Positions 59,444 through 64,000 of a stretch of 64,000 nt of DNA are shown here, one piece after another. The stretch is from Annona cherimola. Taxonomy: Eukaryota; Streptophyta; Magnoliopsida; Magnoliales; Annonaceae. The DNA lies in NCBI GenBank assembly GCA_030490835.1, contig CM059973.1:64918008-64982007 (forward strand), in the 5' to 3' direction. How positions within the stretch are numbered: position 1 is the stretch's first letter; every line of letters begins with the position of its first letter. Below the pieces are notes generated by a model. That model did no database searches. It was given only the letters and a program-made list of their open reading frames with translations, and was not told where the DNA came from. The position numbers and the translations under genes are program-made.

Positions 59444-59969
59444 TTTTCAAAATTTAAGTCAACTCCATTCAACCAAGAAAATCTCATACATAGATAAAGG
59501 TGTCAGGTAGACTTGAACCTTTACTTAGTGAAAATATATCAAGATTTACCGAAGTGTACAGTAGTCAAGGCTTTGAACTATCGACCCTATTTGATAAAGC
59601 GGACATATCTCATATATAAGATTTCAAAATATATCAAGTGTTCTAAAAAGCAACACGTTATGGTCATGTGTCAGTATCCCAGTTTCATGAGCACCTCAGA
59701 GTGAATCCATACACTCTACAAACAGAAGCGGCCTTCACTTCCAACACTTATATAGGTGGATCTATTTAGAGTATCTTGTAACTAAATACTCCAACTTAGT
59801 AGTTTTAGATCCATTAAGAGTATAAAACACTCAACCTCATAAATACGTTATAGGATCTAAGCACTGTCTGAGGGATGAAAAATTATAAATATAACCAGTG
59901 CTCACAAGTTGCAAAAATAACTTACTTTGCTCATTAAACTCTTAGACTTGGGCTACAAGAATAGAGTTG

Positions 59970-60630
59970 AGTTTCAGTTATTGCAACTTTTAGATGTAGA
60001 TTTTAGTCTCATCCCTCTCAATATTTTCCAGATCATTTTCCTAGTAAGGCCTTTTGTAAGTGGGTCTGCCAAGTTTTCACTTGATCTTATAAAATCAATA
60101 TTAACCACTCCATCTTGGAGCAACTGCCTTACATAATTATGTCCCAACGCAATATGTCGTGACTTACCATTATAAGTCTTATTATATGCTCTAGACAAGG
60201 TTGCTTCGCTATCACAATGTAAATAAATGAGAGGCATTGGCTTAGGCCAAATAGAAATTTTAAGTAATAAATTTTTAAGTCACTCTACCTCTTTCCCTGC
60301 TGCAGCTAAAGCAAGGAACTCAAATTTCATTGTTGAATGTGTAATGCAAGTTTGCTTTTTAGAAGCCCACGAAATAACAGCTCCACCAATGGTAAAAATC
60401 CAGCCACTAGTAGATATAGATTCTTTAGTATCAGAAATCCAACTTACATCATTATACCCTTTTAGTACAATGGGTTCACCATTGAATTGCAATCCATAGT
60501 CAATTGTCTTTCTTAAATATTTCAAAATCCTATGAATTGCATTCCAATGCATATATCCTTGATTATTGGTGAACCTACTTAATATACACAGCGAAAGCAA
60601 TATCTGGTCTAGTACAACACATAACATACA
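59970..60630 (-). pseudogene. RNase H of the Copia element
   Basis: Minus-strand frames give WNAIHRILKYLRKTIDYGLQ, GYNDVSWISDTKESISTSGW (the catalytic Asp region, GYND instead of GYCD/GYSD) and ISWASKKQTCITHSTMKFEF with the helix Glu. Then IYLHCDSEATL, KSRHIALGHNYVRQLL and ENLADPLTKGL follow. The domain is split at about 60260 by a frame change. Confidence 0.85.
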
Positions 60631-61480
60631 TTAAACTTCTGGTTACTCTAGCATATTCGAGCTGATCAACGAATCTACCATCATTTTTACACAACTTGAC
60701 ACTAGGATAAAAAAAAAGTTGAGACTATACCAGTGTCAAAATGATTAAACCGCTTAAATATTTTTTTCAATATAGTGAGATTGAGAAAGAGAAAATATTT
60801 TACCATCTCTTACAATTTTAATGCCAAGAATGACATCGGCTTTGCCCATATCTTTCATATCAAAGTTAACTGACAGAAAACTTTCCATTTCTACAATAAT
60901 TTCAAGGTCAGTACCAAATATGAGCATATCATCAACATATAAGCAAATAATGACACCCCTATTGGCAACAAATTTACTATGAATACATTTATCTGACTAG
61001 TTTAATTTAAAACTATTTGCTAACATAGTTTGATCAAAATTTTCATGCCATTGCTTAGGTTTCTATTTCAAACTATATAAAAATTTAATTAATTTACAAA
61101 CTTTGTTTTCTTGTTCAGGTAATACTAAACCCTTAAATTGTTTCATATAAATTTTTTCATCTAAATCTCCATTTAGAAAAGCAATTTTTACATCAATTTG
61201 ATGACTTTCAAGATGATAAATTGATGCTAAAGTCATTAATAACCTAATTGTTGAAATTCTAGCTACTGGGGCATATGTATCAAAAAAATCAATACCTTCC
61301 TTTTGTCTATACCCCTTAGCTGCTAATTTAGCTTTAAATTTATCAATAGATCTATCAACTTTTAATTTCTTCTTAAATATCTATTTGCAACCTATAGGTT
61401 TGACCTAGGTGGCAAATCAACAAGTGTCCTGTACCATTTTCCATTATAAAATTCATTTCATCTTGGATGGCTTCTTTCCA
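60630..61480 (-). pseudogene. Reverse transcriptase of the Copia element
   Basis: Heavily broken but recognisable on the minus strand: catalytic VIICLYVDDMLIFGTD-type sequence near 60905-60955, the KQWHEKFDQT region near 61040, and DVKIAFLNGDLDE near 61150-61195. The N-terminal border is in the neighbouring frame at 61373-61870. Confidence 0.75.
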
Positions 61481-61870
61481 GTCTGGTGCATTTGGAGATT
61501 TCATGGCCTCTTTATAAGTAGACGCATCCCCTTCGATATGAAACACAATCATGTGTTCTTCACTTATTTTGTCTATGGATCCTTCTATAAGGTATAACTG
61601 AAAATCAGGCTCAAACCGATTATAACTATCCTTTCTAGCTCGTTTACTTTTTCTCAAATTATTATCATCTATAGGTTTTTCCATGGGTATAGAATTATCA
61701 ACTATAGATTTATTCAAATTTTGAGAAGAAGATTCATCTGTTTGATCGAGTCTAGGTATTGACTTATAAGTATTTTTATAAAAGTCAGCATCTCGGGATT
61801 CAATAATGGTACTCTGTTGAATTGGACTATGAGGATTTGTCACCACAAACCTATAAGCTTTACTAATCAT
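61373..61870 (-). pseudogene. Integrase-RT linker of the Copia element
   Basis: One open minus-strand frame: an Asp/Ser-rich stretch (ESSSQNLNKSIVDNSIPMEK), then RKSKRARKDSYNRFEPDFQL, and YKEAMKSPNAPDWKEAIQDE, the conserved entry into the reverse transcriptase domain. The frame ends just after MENGTGHL. Confidence 0.75.
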
Positions 61871-61965
61871 TGCATAACCTATAAATATGCATTCTATTCC
61901 CTTGTGTCCTAATTTTGGTCTTTTAGGATCAAGTAATCTTACTAAAGCTCTACAACCCCATACTC

Positions 61966-62990
61966 TTAGGTATTTAAGATTAGGTGTTTTATTTTTCCAT
62001 AATTCATGGGGGGAACTTTGGTTTTCTTGTGGGGAATTCTATTAAGAATATGATGAGCTGTTAATAAAGCTTCACTCCACCAGCCTTTACTTAGGTCTGC
62101 ATTAACTAACATTGAACTTACCATTTCAACTAAAGTTCTATTTTTTCTTTCTGCGGGTCTATTTTGTTGAAGTGTATATGGGGTTGTTACTTGGTGTATA
62201 ATCCCAGCATTTTCACAAAAATCGTTAAAATCACTTGATAAATATTCACCTCCTCTATCTGATTTTAAGGATTTAATTGTTTTTTCAAGTTGATTTTTAA
62301 CTTCAGCCTTATAGGATTTAAATTTATCTAAGGCTTCATCTTTAGTTATTAATAAATACACATAAATATATTTACTAAAATCATCTATAAATGTTATGAA
62401 GTATTTCTTTCCACCTCTTATTAATGTGTTCTCCATATTATAAATATCTGAATGTATTAAACCTAGTAATTTAGAATTCCTTTCAACTTTTTGAAATGGT
62501 TTTTTAGTGATTTTAGTTTGAAAACATATTTTACATTTATTTGAAAATTTATTAGATGATCTAAGAATTAAACCTAATTTCATCATAGTGTCTATACTAC
62601 GAAAATTAACATAACTTAATCTACCATGCCATACAGAAAAAGAGTTAACCATATAAGCAGAAGACGATGATCCGTTATTGACATTTAGGCGAAACATGTC
62701 ATTTACAACATAGCCTTTGCCCACAAATACACCTCCCTTGGTTACAATAATTTGATCTGATTCAAATACCAATCTGAAACTATACTTATTAAGAAGACTA
62801 ACTGAGACCAAATTCTTGCGTATTTTTGGTACATGAAGTATGTTGGTGAGAGTGAGTGATTTTCCTGAAGTCAGTTTCAGGATCACGGTTCCTGACCCTT
62901 CCACCTTAGCGGTAGAAGAATTACCCATGAATAATTTATTCTCATTTTCATTAGTTTCATAGGTTTTAAATAGACTTTTGTCTTTACAAA
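61966..62990 (-). pseudogene. Integrase of the Copia element
   Basis: The longest open minus-strand stretch is 62928-61966. It has the zinc motif (WHGRLSYVNF ... CKICFQTK), the core start LGLIHSDIYNMENTLIRGGK with the first catalytic Asp, YFITFIDDFSKYIYVYLL, KSLKSDRGGEYLSSDF (second Asp) and TTPYTLQQNRPAERKNRTLV with the Glu. It ends at a stop before the C-terminal part, which continues in other frames. Confidence 0.85.
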
Positions 62991-63035
62991 TATGTCCAGT
63001 GGCTCCAGAGTTTAGCCACTAGCTTTGGTCATCAC
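62935..63035 (-). pseudogene. Protease active-site region of the Copia element
   Basis: The minus strand reads WLNSGATGHIC where Copia proteases have an Asp before SGAT. The catalytic Asp codon is changed to Asn (AAC), and a TAG stop lies two codons upstream. Both changes would inactivate the protease. Confidence 0.6.
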
Positions 63036-63294
63036 TTACTGTATAAATTTTAGAAATCATGACAACAAAATGTTCCTCAGTTAAATGGGTCTCCGGACCT
63101 TTTCTCTGATATGATTCATACTGAGTGTTATTTTTCCTTTTGAAAAGTCTACACTCATTTTTCAAATGACACATTTTCTTGCAATAAAAGCAAGGTCCGT
63201 TCTTGTTCTTAGTAATGGTCTTTTTGGTATTTAATTTAGATCTCTTAGATTGTTGATTATTGACATTTGTCACCTGGGTTGGAACTTCAACCAC
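63019..63294 (-). pseudogene. gag zinc-knuckle region of the Copia element
   Basis: Open minus-strand frame with basic SKRSKLNTKKTITKNKNG followed by CFYCKKMCHLKNEC, spaced C-X2-C-X4-H-X4-C (Cys replaces the usual Gly before His). Confidence 0.8.
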
Positions 63295-63933
63295 ATTAGC
63301 CTTAGCAAGAACCTGCTCTTCTTTTTTTTTTTCTTAATTTTCTTCAGTACGTAAATTGAGAGCAAGATCATCTAAACTCATGGATCTTTTCGTTTGTTTT
63401 AGACTTTTGCAATTTTCGTTCCAACTTGGTGGTAATTTCTCAATAATTGCACCAACAATAATAGATTCATCCATCTTACTGCCCTGTCACCCAAGTTGAT
63501 TAACGATATGTTCAATCTCATTAACTTGATCAAGGATTGATTTATCATTAGTCATAGTATAATTGAGAAAATTGCTTACTAGAAACCGTTCGACGCTTGC
63601 ATCATCAGTATTGTATTTGTGTAGAAGCGAATCTCAGATTTCTTTGGTCGTATTTGCATCTTGGTACACTTCGAATAGTGAGTCAGATTGCGCTTTAATG
63701 ATGTGCCCTTCGTAAATATAGTTGTTCATGTCCCACTTTGCTCGTCGGCGTTGATCTTGCAATGTTTCATTTTCTTTTTCTTCAAGTCTTAGTATGGTAA
63801 GGACGTACACAACTCTAATGCAGGTTAAGAAAAGATGAAGTTGTTGTTTCCATCTTTTGAAGTTGGTACCAACACAACAATCCAATATGGGGACATCAGG
63901 CTTTGTAGGTAGAATGGATGACTGGGGAGTCAT
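63295..63933 (-). pseudogene. gag N-terminal region of the Copia element
   Basis: ATG at 63933 (MTPQSSILPTKPDVPILDCC), followed by FKRWKQQLHLFL and LRLEEKENETLQDQRRRAKW, typical of the Copia gag UBN2-type domain. The frame breaks at 63634 and resumes in others, for example the region around 63420-63600 (conceptual LLPPSWNENCKSLKQTKRSM on the minus strand). Confidence 0.8.
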
Positions 63934-64000
63934 TTATAAATAATAGAAAGTGGACAAAACTGAAAAAAATTACCTTAAGATTGTTTGAGCAAAATATAAA

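Larger units (their letters stand above)
58691..64000 (-). mobile_element. Copia (Ty1-type) retrotransposon, minus strand, cut by the window end
   Basis: 3' LTR (58691-59432), polypurine tract (59433-59443), RNase H, reverse transcriptase, integrase, protease and gag are met in reverse order along the plus strand, so the element runs right to left. The gag-integrase-RT order is that of Copia elements. The 5' LTR and primer site lie beyond position 64000. Stops and frameshifts break every domain. Confidence 0.9.

Overview
This is a window of plant (angiosperm) nuclear DNA, AT-rich and dominated by transposable elements. The plant origin follows from an LRR receptor-like kinase with the class XII intron position, Tekay/Del-type Ty3 retrotransposons primed by initiator Met-tRNA, RTE-type LINE remnants, tRNA-derived SINEs and an endogenous caulimovirid. 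I do not assign a species.

Layout. Positions 1-6785 (block A) and about 7590-24390 (block B) are diverged tandem copies of one segment. It carried RTE LINE remnants and an unrecognised minus-strand gene with a signal-peptide-like first exon. Each copy later took different insertions. Block A has three SINEs (two split by hAT-like elements) and a MITE. Block B has an extra LINE fragment and a truncated minus-strand LTR, which in turn was split by a 9.9-kb Ty3 element (11245-21167, 5-bp target duplication gttat). Positions 24512-32545 hold a broken, circularly permuted endogenous pararetrovirus. Positions 32900-39141 hold two related LTR-like elements, each with an array of GTCGAC palindromes and a perfect 5-bp target duplication, on either side of a minus-strand solo LTR (34441-36191).

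The one apparently intact host gene is a 1035-residue non-RD LRR receptor-like kinase on the minus strand: exon 1 at 54355-57034 and exon 2 at 39976-40403. Its 13.95-kb intron contains a very young 10.2-kb Ty3 element (42633-52821, target duplication aatta) in the opposite orientation, plus RNase H-domain debris. The exon join is in frame (2680 + 428 = 3108 bases), so the gene looks usable despite the insertion. From 58691 to the window end lies a decayed Copia element on the minus strand, truncated by the window edge.

The most interesting pattern is shared by four different LTRs (two Ty3 elements, one solo LTR, one truncated LTR). Each has CTTAC followed directly by a short hairpin whose stem varies with compensatory changes (TGAGT/ACTCA, TGAGC/GCTCA, TGGGT/ACTCA, TAAGT/ACTCA), then an AG 18-24 bases further on. 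Each also has a GT splice-donor-like site upstream. I read this as the 3' end of a leader intron inside the LTR. No searches were run; family names rest on motifs read by eye.
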